From the NCBI GenBank assembly GCA_013695115.1, contig JACDBD010000118.1, forward strand, positions 1 through 10,843: a stretch of 10,843 bases of DNA. Direction: 5' to 3'. Position numbers and translations under genes: made by a program. How positions within the stretch are numbered: position 1 is the stretch's first letter; every line of letters starts with the position of its first letter. Source of the stretch: Actinomycetota bacterium (lineage in GTDB: Bacteria; Actinomycetota; Acidimicrobiia; IMCC26256; JACDBD01). This document shows, one piece after another, positions 1 to 6,045 of the stretch. The notes beneath the pieces were generated by a model. It was not told the origin of the DNA and made no database searches. It saw only the letters and a program-made list of their open reading frames with translations.

Positions 1-61
1 TCCATGTTGTGTCTCCGATCTCGGCTACCGACTTTCTCGGCAGCCACCTAGAACTCGCCTC

Positions 62-1153
62 ATGGACGCCGTGATCGAGGTGACATGGTTCGCGGGCGGC
101 GCGCTGCTCGTATTGGTCGCCCTCGACTCGGCAGTGCGGACGTTCGTCCTTCCCCGCGGGGTGGTCGTCCCGTATTCCCGGCTGGTGTTTGTGGCGGTGC
201 GCCGGCTGTTCGATCTCCGCCTGCGCTTCGCTCGCAGCTACGAAGCCCGCGACCGGGTGATGGCCATGTACGCGCCCCTCACCCTGCTGATCCTGCCGGG
301 CACCTGGCTCGTGCTCGTCATCGCCGGGTTCACCGGCATGTTCCGGGCCTTGGGCTTCCCGACCTGGCGGGAGGCCTTCACGACCGCGGGCTCGTCGCTG
401 TTCACCCTCGGGTTCGTCCGGCCTCCCGATCTGCCAACGACGGCGCTGGCGTTCTCGGACGCCACCATCGGTCTGGGGCTGATCGCCCTGCTCATCTCCT
501 ACCTACCGACCATCTACAACTCGTTCTCGCGGCGGGAGCGGCGCGTGGCCGCGCTCGCGATCCGGGCGGGAACACCGCCGTCGGCGGTCGAGCTCCTGAT
601 CCGGCAGCATCGCATCGGTCGCCTCGACCAGTTGGACGACCTCTGGATCACCTGGCAGGAGTGGTTCGCCGAGCTGGAGGAGACCCACACCTCGCTGGCG
701 GTGCTGGTCTTCTTCCGCTCACCCCAGCCCGACCGCTCCTGGGTGACGGCCTCGGGCGCGGTGCTCGACTCGGCCGCGTTCGTGAACTCGACCATCGACG
801 TGCCCTGGACTCCACAGGCCGGCCTGTGCGTCCGTTCCGGGTACATCGCGCTGCGGGCGATCGGCGACTTCTTCGGCGTGCCCTACGAGCCCGACCCGGC
901 TCCCACCGACGCGATCAGCATCGCCCGCGAGGAGTTCGACGATGCCTGCGCGACGCTGGCCGCCGCCGGCGTGCCGCTGAAGGCCGACGGCGACCAGGCC
1001 TGGCGCGACTTTGCCGGGTGGCGGGTCAACTACGACACGGTGCTGCTCGCCCTCGCGAACCTGACGGTGGCCCCCTACGCGCCATGGTCGTCGGACCGGT
1101 CGGTCCGCTTCCGGGTGCGAGGGCTCCCGCGCCGCCGGTCCCGGTTTCGCTAG
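62..1153 (+). CDS. Membrane protein with a K+-channel-like pore layout, function unknown
   Basis: This 363-residue protein has hydrophobic segments at about residues 8-30, 70-93 and 130-153. The last two flank a short amphipathic stretch (about 101-113) followed by SSLFTLGF at 111-118. That order (helix, pore helix, filter, helix) is the layout of two-helix K+ channels, whose filter normally reads TVGYG; here FTLGF takes its place. After the third segment comes a positive stop (RRERR, about 157-161) and a roughly 200-residue, mostly soluble C-terminal half with no motif I recognise, ending in an arginine-rich tail. The layout is seen directly; ion conduction is inference, and the altered filter makes K+ selectivity doubtful. 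The ATG at 62 has no clear ribosome-binding site; GTG at 71 is an alternative start. The gene converges on the hydrolase gene with a 7-nt gap and no obvious terminator between them. Confidence 0.72.
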   Translation: MDAVIEVTWFAGGALLVLVALDSAVRTFVLPRGVVVPYSRLVFVAVRRLFDLRLRFARSYEARDRVMAMYAPLTLLILPGTWLVLVIAGFTGMFRALGFPTWREAFTTAGSSLFTLGFVRPPDLPTTALAFSDATIGLGLIALLISYLPTIYNSFSRRERRVAALAIRAGTPPSAVELLIRQHRIGRLDQLDDLWITWQEWFAELEETHTSLAVLVFFRSPQPDRSWVTASGAVLDSAAFVNSTIDVPWTPQAGLCVRSGYIALRAIGDFFGVPYEPDPAPTDAISIAREEFDDACATLAAAGVPLKADGDQAWRDFAGWRVNYDTVLLALANLTVAPYAPWSSDRSVRFRVRGLPRRRSRFR

Positions 1154-1160
1154 CCGCAGC

Positions 1161-2453
1161 TCAGCTGGCGATGTCGCGCACCGGCTCCGCCGGCGCTTCG
1201 GGGTGACGGGCGCGGTAGGCCGAGTAGAGCCAGGCGAGGAAGCGTTCGACGCCGAGCACCGCGTAGGCGGTCCGGATCGAGTGGAAGATCTCGAACGCGT
1301 GCGAGGCCCCCGGGACCTCGGCATAGAGCACCGGCTCGCGCGACCGGGCCCGCAGCGCGGCGACGAACCGCCGCGCCTGGCCCACGGGGACGAGGTTGTC
1401 GCGGCTGCCATGCACGACGAAGAACGGTGGTGCGTCCTCCGACACGTGCGCGATGGGCGACGCCCGCTCGAACGCGGCCTGGTCTTCGGCGAGGGTGGTG
1501 CCCATCACCATCCGTTCGAAGCGGGCCGCGCCCCGGGCCGGCCCACCGTGCCGCCCGAACAGGTCGACCAGGTCGTAGACGCCGTAGAACGGCACGCAGG
1601 CGCTGACCGCGGTGTCGGTCTCCTCGAACCCCGGCTGGTAGGCGGGGTCGTTCGCCGTGAGCGCGACGAGAGCGGAGAGGTGCCCGCCGGCGGAGCCACC
1701 GGTGACCACGACGAAGTCGGGATTGCCCCCGTACTCGGCGACGTGCTCGCGGACCCAGCGCAATGCGAGCTTGCAGTCGACGAGATGGTCGGGGAACTTC
1801 GCCCGCGGGCTCAACCGGTAGTTGTTGGCGACGCACACCCACCCGCGCGCGGCCAGGTGCAGCATGAGGGGGAGACCCTGCTGGCCCTTGTCGCCGATGA
1901 CCCACGCGCCCCCGTGGATCTGGAGGAGCACCGGCGCGCCCTCGACTCCGGCGCGCGGGCGGTACACGTCGAGGCGGTGCCGTCGCCCCGCCCCCGGTGC
2001 GTACTGGATGCTCCGCACCCGCTCGACTCGGCGGTCGCGCAGGTAGAAGGGGAGCAGCAGCTGGAACCGGGACGGGCGGGACGCCATCCGCTCGGCCAGC
2101 CCGGGCGCGATCTCAGCGCGGTAGTCGGGGCCGAGGCCCTCCTGCAGCGCCTGTTCCATGACCCGCGCCGATCGCAGCGCCCCGATCTGCAACCACACCA
2201 GGCCGGCCCACGACCCGATGCTGACGCCCAGCCCGACCAGGCCGGGCCAGGCATCGAGCGCGCCCAGCGCGACGAGCACGGTGGCGGCGGCCAGTTGCCA
2301 GACGAGGTGGAAGAGGGCGAGCTCGCCGGTCAACCAGCCGGCGAAGAAGCTCACCCCCTGGGTCTGCCACCGCCGCGACGGCCGGAAGGCGTTGAACGTG
2401 AACGCGGCCCCGACGACGCTGGCGACCAGGAGCACCCAGGGCATGGCCTGCAT
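1161..2453 (-). CDS. Membrane-anchored alpha/beta hydrolase (esterase/lipase, Aes/HSL-like)
   Basis: A 430-residue protein with two parts. Residues 1-92 hold about three hydrophobic segments (near 4-20, 35-65 and 70-92), so the enzyme is probably membrane bound. The rest is an alpha/beta hydrolase of the hormone-sensitive-lipase/BD-FAE type. It has the oxyanion-hole motif HGG at 180-182, the nucleophile elbow GGSAGG with Ser254, the probable catalytic Asp352 in HGSRDN and the probable catalytic His385 in GASHAF. It should hydrolyse an ester; the substrate is unknown. The frame stays open upstream to 2576, but that would overlap the end of the deacetylase gene and add an Arg/Ser-rich stretch that looks like translated antisense. 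ATG at 2453 (or 2444) just after the deacetylase stop is the better start. The 13-nt gap suggests co-transcription with the deacetylase. This N-terminal membrane region plus hydrolase arrangement is known in uncharacterised actinobacterial esterases. Confidence 0.88.
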   Translation of the reverse strand: MQAMPWVLLVASVVGAAFTFNAFRPSRRWQTQGVSFFAGWLTGELALFHLVWQLAAATVLVALGALDAWPGLVGLGVSIGSWAGLVWLQIGALRSARVMEQALQEGLGPDYRAEIAPGLAERMASRPSRFQLLLPFYLRDRRVERVRSIQYAPGAGRRHRLDVYRPRAGVEGAPVLLQIHGGAWVIGDKGQQGLPLMLHLAARGWVCVANNYRLSPRAKFPDHLVDCKLALRWVREHVAEYGGNPDFVVVTGGSAGGHLSALVALTANDPAYQPGFEETDTAVSACVPFYGVYDLVDLFGRHGGPARGAARFERMVMGTTLAEDQAAFERASPIAHVSEDAPPFFVVHGSRDNLVPVGQARRFVAALRARSREPVLYAEVPGASHAFEIFHSIRTAYAVLGVERFLAWLYSAYRARHPEAPAEPVRDIAS

Positions 2454-2466
2454 TCTGGCCGATGGG

Positions 2467-3279
2467 TCAGCGGGGCTGCGGATGCGAGAGGGCCTCGAAG
2501 AGGTCGTGCTCGCTGATGCCCGGCGCGGCGCCCCGCCGGATGAACCACTCGTAGCCGAACGCCTCCCGGAACGCATCGGCCGGCATCATCAGGAAGAAGT
2601 GGTTCTCGTCGATCTGGCTCTGGTGGGCGGCCATGGCCGCGCGTTTCTTCTCGACGAAGTCGCGCACGTCGACCGAGGTCGTGATCAACGCCTCGGGAGT
2701 TCCGAATTCACCGAAGTCGTCCGGGTCGGGTCGCTCGACGTCGTCGGGGATCTCGTTGCTGCGCTCGCGCAGGAGCCGCACGATGTGGTCGCGGTTCATC
2801 GTCGACTCGTACACGACCGGGGTCCCGGCGAGCTCGGCGGCGCGTAGGCCGACCCGGTGCACCTGGATGTGGTCGGGGTGCCCGTACCCACCGTGGTCGT
2901 CGTAGGCCGTGAGGACGTCGGCCCCTTCGTCCTCCAGAATCGCCGCCAATCGACCGGCCGCCTCCTCGAGGTCGGCCGACCAGAACGCCTCGGGCTCATC
3001 GTTGGTGGGCTCGCCCATCATCCCGGAGTCCCGGTACCCGAGGAACTCCACCCGCTGCACGCCCAGGATCTCGGCCGCCCGCTCGGTCTCGACGACCCGG
3101 CGCTGCCACAGCTCCTCACCCGGCTCGAGCACGCCGTCGGCGACCTCCCCGTGCTCACCGCGGGTCGCGACCACCAGCACGACCCGGTTGCCCTCGGCGG
3201 CGTAGCGGGCCATGACCCCGCCGGTGGCGATGGCCTCGTCGTCGGGGTGGGCGTGGAACGTCACGATCGTGTAGGCCAC
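2467..3279 (-). CDS. PIG-L/LmbE-family zinc-dependent N-deacetylase
   Basis: A 270-residue protein of the PIG-L (LmbE) family, which removes acetyl groups from N-acetylglucosaminyl compounds or cleaves related amides. The N-terminal motif AHPDDE lies at residues 10-15. By analogy with MshB, His11 and Asp14 bind zinc and Asp13 is the general base. A second motif, GGYGHPDH (130-137), supplies His134 and the third zinc ligand His137. Length and motifs match MshB/Mca-type enzymes of mycothiol metabolism, but I cannot tell MshB, Mca and uncharacterised paralogues apart by eye, so no symbol is given. The start is GTG at 3279, directly before the AYTIVTFHAHPDDE core strand; its ribosome-binding site is weak. 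The gene is first in a minus-strand pair with the membrane hydrolase and diverges from the ABC transporter operon across 97 nt. Confidence 0.9.
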   Translation of the reverse strand: MAYTIVTFHAHPDDEAIATGGVMARYAAEGNRVVLVVATRGEHGEVADGVLEPGEELWQRRVVETERAAEILGVQRVEFLGYRDSGMMGEPTNDEPEAFWSADLEEAAGRLAAILEDEGADVLTAYDDHGGYGHPDHIQVHRVGLRAAELAGTPVVYESTMNRDHIVRLLRERSNEIPDDVERPDPDDFGEFGTPEALITTSVDVRDFVEKKRAAMAAHQSQIDENHFFLMMPADAFREAFGYEWFIRRGAAPGISEHDLFEALSHPQPR

Positions 3280-3310
3280 GCCGGAATGCTCGCGCGTCGG
3301 GAGCGGGGGC

Positions 3311-3327
3311 CGGGCGCCGAGCGCCCG
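3311..3327. repeat. GC-rich inverted repeat in divergent promoter region
   Basis: Arms CGGGCGC (3311-3317) and GCGCCCG (3321-3327) are perfectly complementary around a CGA loop. It lies about midway between two divergent starts, so a terminator role is unlikely. It could be a protein-binding site or a hairpin in the deacetylase leader, or chance in such GC-rich DNA. Confidence 0.35.
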
Positions 3328-3357
3328 CCCGAAGTGGGCGCTATCGTCCCAGCGCTA

Positions 3358-3375
3358 CCTGACAGGGGGGTCAGT
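3358..3375 (+). promoter_or_regulatory. Palindrome CTGAC-N6-GTCAG, candidate operator (site 1)
   Basis: CTGAC (3359-3363) and GTCAG (3370-3374) form a perfect 5-bp inverted repeat around AGGGGG. The G-run at 3365-3370 is also the likely Shine-Dalgarno sequence for the ATG at 3377, so a protein bound here, or an RNA hairpin, would affect translation initiation directly. The same motif with the same 6-nt spacing occurs before two other genes in this window (4676-4693 and 10814-10831). Confidence 0.6.
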
Positions 3376-3376
3376 A

Positions 3377-4666
3377 ATGCGGGCTCGAGCCGTCGCGGTG
3401 CTCATGGTGGTCGGACTCGTCGCCGTCGCGTGCGGCAACGAGGAGAGCGGCGGGAGCGGCGAAGGATCGGGCCGGCCCGGCGTTACCGACGACGAGATCA
3501 GGGTGGGCGGGGTGGTAGGAAAGACCAACCCGGTCGGTCGCCCGTACGCCGACGCGTTCGTCGGCGTCCAGGCCTACTTCGAGATGATCAACGAAGAGGA
3601 AGGCGGCGTCTTCGGCAAGGACCTCGAGCTCGTCGCCGAGCGCGACGACCAGTCGCAGGCGTCCCGCAACATCCAGCAGGTGCGTGCCCTCGTCGAGGAG
3701 GACAAGGTCTTCGCCGTCCTTCCCGTGGTCACCCAGATCTTCGCCGGCGCCACCTACCTGGCCGAGCAGGGCATCCCTACGTTCGGCTGGAACATCAACG
3801 CCGAGTGGTCGAGCGGCCCCAACCTGTTCGGGGAGAAGGGGTCGTTCCTCTGCTTCGACTGTCCGTTCATCCACCCCGTGTACGTCGCCCAGCAGGTGGG
3901 CGCGACCAACCCGGCGATCTTCGGCTACGGCAACGCAGCCCAGTCCCTCGACTGCGCCGAGGGAATGCGGAACGGGTTCGAGACCTACGGGCCGCCGGTG
4001 GCGTTCGAGGACATCAGCCTCAGCTTCGGGTTCACCGACCTCAGCGCCACGATTGAGGGGATCCGCGAGAACGACGTCGACTTCGTCGCCACCTGCATGG
4101 ACGTCAACGGCAACGCCAACATCGCCCAGGCGGTCAAGGACGCCGGCATCGAGCTGAAGGCCGTCGTGTCCCCGGAGGGCTATGCCGCCGACGTGCTGGA
4201 GGACTTGGGCGAGAAGGTCGAGGGCTTCTACTTCGGCTCCGACTTCGTGCCGTTCGAGGCGCCCGAAGGCTCCGAGGGCATGGAGCAGTTCCTGGCCGCG
4301 ATGGAGGAGCGCGACAAGACGCCGAGCGAGCAGGGCCTCGCCGGCTGGGTCAACGCCACCCTCTTCGTCGAGGGTCTCAAGGCGGCGGGCGAGAACTTCA
4401 CCCAGAAGAAGGTGGTCGACGCCATCAACGAGATCACCGACTTCACCGCCAACGGCATCGTCTCCGAGCAGGACTGGACCAAGGACCACGCCGCCAGACC
4501 CGACGCGGACGGGTGCACCGCGCTGCTCCAGGTCCAGGACGGCGAGTTCGTGCCCGTGTTCGGTGAGGAGGGCAGGCCGTTCGTGTGCTTCCTGAACGAC
4601 CAGGTGGCCAAGACCGGGCCGCCCGACCTCAACAACCCGGTCATCCGGGGGGCGGCTTCGGAGTGA
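3377..4666 (+). CDS. ABC transporter substrate-binding lipoprotein, LivK-like (paralogue 1)
   Basis: A 429-residue periplasmic-binding-protein type I (Leu/Ile/Val-binding, HAAT family) component of an ABC importer. The N-terminus is a lipoprotein signal: MRARA, a hydrophobic core, then the lipobox VAVAC with Cys19 as the lipidated residue. A Gly/Ser/Glu linker (about 20-35) follows, then the binding domain opening with DDEIRVGGVVG. It should capture a small solute outside the membrane and pass it to the permease encoded downstream. Besides Cys19 there are six cysteines (159, 162, 193, 240, 380, 404), all conserved in the neighbouring paralogue. By hand alignment the two are about 70% identical over about 410 residues. 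The start is ATG at 3377 with a G-rich ribosome-binding site 6 nt upstream. Substrate is unknown; LivK-type proteins bind amino acids, amides, urea or aromatic acids. Confidence 0.93.
   Translation: MRARAVAVLMVVGLVAVACGNEESGGSGEGSGRPGVTDDEIRVGGVVGKTNPVGRPYADAFVGVQAYFEMINEEEGGVFGKDLELVAERDDQSQASRNIQQVRALVEEDKVFAVLPVVTQIFAGATYLAEQGIPTFGWNINAEWSSGPNLFGEKGSFLCFDCPFIHPVYVAQQVGATNPAIFGYGNAAQSLDCAEGMRNGFETYGPPVAFEDISLSFGFTDLSATIEGIRENDVDFVATCMDVNGNANIAQAVKDAGIELKAVVSPEGYAADVLEDLGEKVEGFYFGSDFVPFEAPEGSEGMEQFLAAMEERDKTPSEQGLAGWVNATLFVEGLKAAGENFTQKKVVDAINEITDFTANGIVSEQDWTKDHAARPDADGCTALLQVQDGEFVPVFGEEGRPFVCFLNDQVAKTGPPDLNNPVIRGAASE
4025..4131 (+). repeat. Near-identical DNA patch shared by the two binding-protein genes (copy 1)
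   Basis: This 107-nt stretch matches 5375-5481 with three mismatches by hand (at 4054, 4056 and 4085), including an uninterrupted 46-nt match (4086-4131 to 5436-5481). It encodes the segment running from FGFTDLSATI to NGNANIAQ. Third codon positions match too, which is higher identity than the rest of the paralogue pair. Confidence 0.75.
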
Positions 4667-4675
4667 TCCGCGTAA

Positions 4676-4693
4676 CCTGACGCGCGTGTTAGG
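4676..4693 (+). promoter_or_regulatory. Near-palindrome CTGAC-N6-GTTAG, candidate operator (site 2)
   Basis: CCTGACGCGCGTGTTAGG lies in the 63-nt gap between the two lipoprotein genes, 36 nt before the ATG at 4730. It has the same half-sites and 6-nt spacing as the other two sites, with one changed base in the right half (GTTAG for GTCAG). A weak -10-like TAACCT (4673-4678) overlaps its left edge. This suggests the second binding-protein gene has its own promoter as well as read-through. Confidence 0.55.
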
Positions 4694-4729
4694 AAACGCT
4701 CGGAACGGTTGAGGCGACGGGGGCGAGCG

Positions 4730-6004
4730 ATGCGGGTTCGGGTGGCCGCGGTGCTGGCGCTGCTGGCACTGGTGGCGGGCGCCTGTGGCAACGAGGAGAG
4801 CGGCGGGGGTAGCGGCACCGGAGGCCGCACCGGCGTGACCGGCGACGAGATCCGGGTCGGCGGTGTCGTCGGCAGGACCAACCCCGTCGGTCTCCCGTTC
4901 CAGGACGCCTTCGTCGGTGTGCAGGCCTACTTCGACATGGTCAACGACGACGGCGGCGTCTTCGGCAAGGACCTGACGCTCGTGGCCGAGCGCGACGACC
5001 AGTCGCAGGCGTCGCGCAACATCCAGCAGGTGCGCGCGCTGGTGGAGGAGGACGAGGTCTTTGCCGCCATCCCGGTGGTGACCCAGATCTTCGCCGGTGC
5101 CCAGTACCTCGTCGACCAGGGCGTCCCGACCTTCGGCTGGAACATCAACGCCGAGTGGTCGACTGGACCCAACCTGTTCGGCGAGAAGGGCTCGTTCCTC
5201 TGCTTCACCTGCCCTGGGATCCAGCCCGCCTTCATCGCCCGCCAGATCGGCGCCCAGCGGGCGGCGGTGTTCGCCTACGGCAACGCACCCCAGTCGCTCG
5301 ACTGCGCCGAGGGTGTGAAGAACGGGTTCGCCAAGTTCGGGCCCGAGCTCGTCTTCGAGGACACCAGCCTGACGTTCGGGTTCACCGACCTCAGCGCCAC
5401 GATCGCGGGGATCCGCGAGAACGACGTCGACTTCATCGCCACCTGCATGGACGTCAACGGCAACGCCAACATCGCCCAGGCCCTGAAGGACGCCGGGATC
5501 CAGGGGGTGACGGTGTACTCGCCCCAGGGGTACGACGCCGACGTGCTCGACGACCTGGGCGAGAAGATCGAGGGCTTCTATGTCCAGGCCGCGTTCCGAC
5601 CGTTCGAGGCGCCCGAAGGGTCGGAGGGGATGGAGGAGTACCTGGCGGCGATGGAGGAGCGCGATCAGACCCCGAACGAGCACAGCCTGGCCGGTTGGAT
5701 CAACGCCCACCTCCTGGTCGAGGGGATCGAGGCCGCGGGCGAGGACTTCACCCGGGAGAAGGTGATCAACGCCATCAACAAGATCACCGACTTCACTGCC
5801 AAGGGCATCGTCGCGCCCCAGGACTGGACAGTGGTGCACGGGCCGGCGACCGACGAGCTCGCCTGCGCGACATACGTCCACGTCGAGAACGGCGAGTTCG
5901 TACCGGTGTTCGGCCAGCCGGGCAAGCCGTTCGTGTGCTTCGAGCACAACAACGAAGCCGACCTCACCGGCGTGCCCAGCATCGACACCCCGGTGTACCT
6001 CTGA
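4730..6004 (+). CDS. ABC transporter substrate-binding lipoprotein, LivK-like (paralogue 2)
   Basis: A 424-residue second solute-binding lipoprotein of the same LivK-like family. It has a signal peptide with lipobox VAGAC (Cys19), the same CGNEESGG start of the mature protein and a Gly-rich linker, then the binding domain. All six non-lipid cysteines of paralogue 1 are kept (158, 161, 192, 239, 379, 403). Differences cluster at about 161-180 (after FLCF.C), 256-270, 286-290 and the last 60 residues, where ligand or permease specificity could differ. The frame is open back to a TTG at 4709, but the ATG at 4730 has a GGGGGCGAG ribosome-binding sequence and gives a standard signal peptide, so I choose it. 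The permease gene follows after 41 nt. The tandem pair is a duplication feeding one permease. Confidence 0.93.
   Translation: MRVRVAAVLALLALVAGACGNEESGGGSGTGGRTGVTGDEIRVGGVVGRTNPVGLPFQDAFVGVQAYFDMVNDDGGVFGKDLTLVAERDDQSQASRNIQQVRALVEEDEVFAAIPVVTQIFAGAQYLVDQGVPTFGWNINAEWSTGPNLFGEKGSFLCFTCPGIQPAFIARQIGAQRAAVFAYGNAPQSLDCAEGVKNGFAKFGPELVFEDTSLTFGFTDLSATIAGIRENDVDFIATCMDVNGNANIAQALKDAGIQGVTVYSPQGYDADVLDDLGEKIEGFYVQAAFRPFEAPEGSEGMEEYLAAMEERDQTPNEHSLAGWINAHLLVEGIEAAGEDFTREKVINAINKITDFTAKGIVAPQDWTVVHGPATDELACATYVHVENGEFVPVFGQPGKPFVCFEHNNEADLTGVPSIDTPVYL
5375..5481 (+). repeat. Near-identical DNA patch shared by the two binding-protein genes (copy 2)
   Basis: Partner of 4025-4131, offset by exactly 1350 nt, with three mismatches in 107 nt. 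It is either a conserved remnant of the duplication or a gene-conversion tract. Confidence 0.75.
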
Positions 6005-6045
6005 TGCAAGCGGCACGACCGCCGCAGCGAGCGGAGCCATAGACG

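Larger units (their letters stand above)
3280..3376. promoter_or_regulatory. Divergent intergenic region between deacetylase and transporter operon
   Basis: This 97-nt gap must hold the promoters for both the minus-strand deacetylase pair and the plus-strand transporter operon. It contains a perfect 7-bp inverted repeat, CGGGCGC-CGA-GCGCCCG, at 3311-3327, a related GGGCGCT copy near 3336-3342, and the CTGAC-N6-GTCAG palindrome at 3359-3374 just before the first lipoprotein gene. I see no convincing -35/-10 pair in either direction. Confidence 0.5.

Noticed and set aside
1..61. CCGA-CTTTC-TCGG repeat before the first gene
   Set aside because: The 4-bp arms are too short to support a site, and it does not match the shared palindrome.
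1203..2516. A 437-codon plus-strand frame opposite the hydrolase gene
   Set aside because: It is antisense to the hydrolase with its complete catalytic triad. The product has no recognisable domain and a typical high-GC shadow composition.
2454..2576. N-terminal extension of the hydrolase to an upstream ATG at 2576
   Set aside because: It would overlap the deacetylase coding region by over 100 nt and add an Arg/Ser-rich stretch before a natural membrane-anchor start.
4635..4650. Inverted repeat CCCGG-TCAT-CCGGG near the end of the first binding-protein gene as a terminator
   Set aside because: It lies inside the coding sequence, has a short stem and no T-tract, and is the kind of chance repeat expected in GC-rich DNA.
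4709..4729. TTG start seven codons upstream for the second binding protein
   Set aside because: The ATG at 4730 has a better ribosome-binding sequence and a standard lipoprotein signal; the extension only adds arginines.
3371..6040. An 889-codon open frame on the minus strand spanning both binding-protein genes
   Set aside because: It is antisense to two clear lipoprotein genes. Its translation is rich in Val/Leu/Gly/Asp/Arg and shows an internal repeat only because the genes beneath it are duplicated. High GC leaves such antisense frames open.
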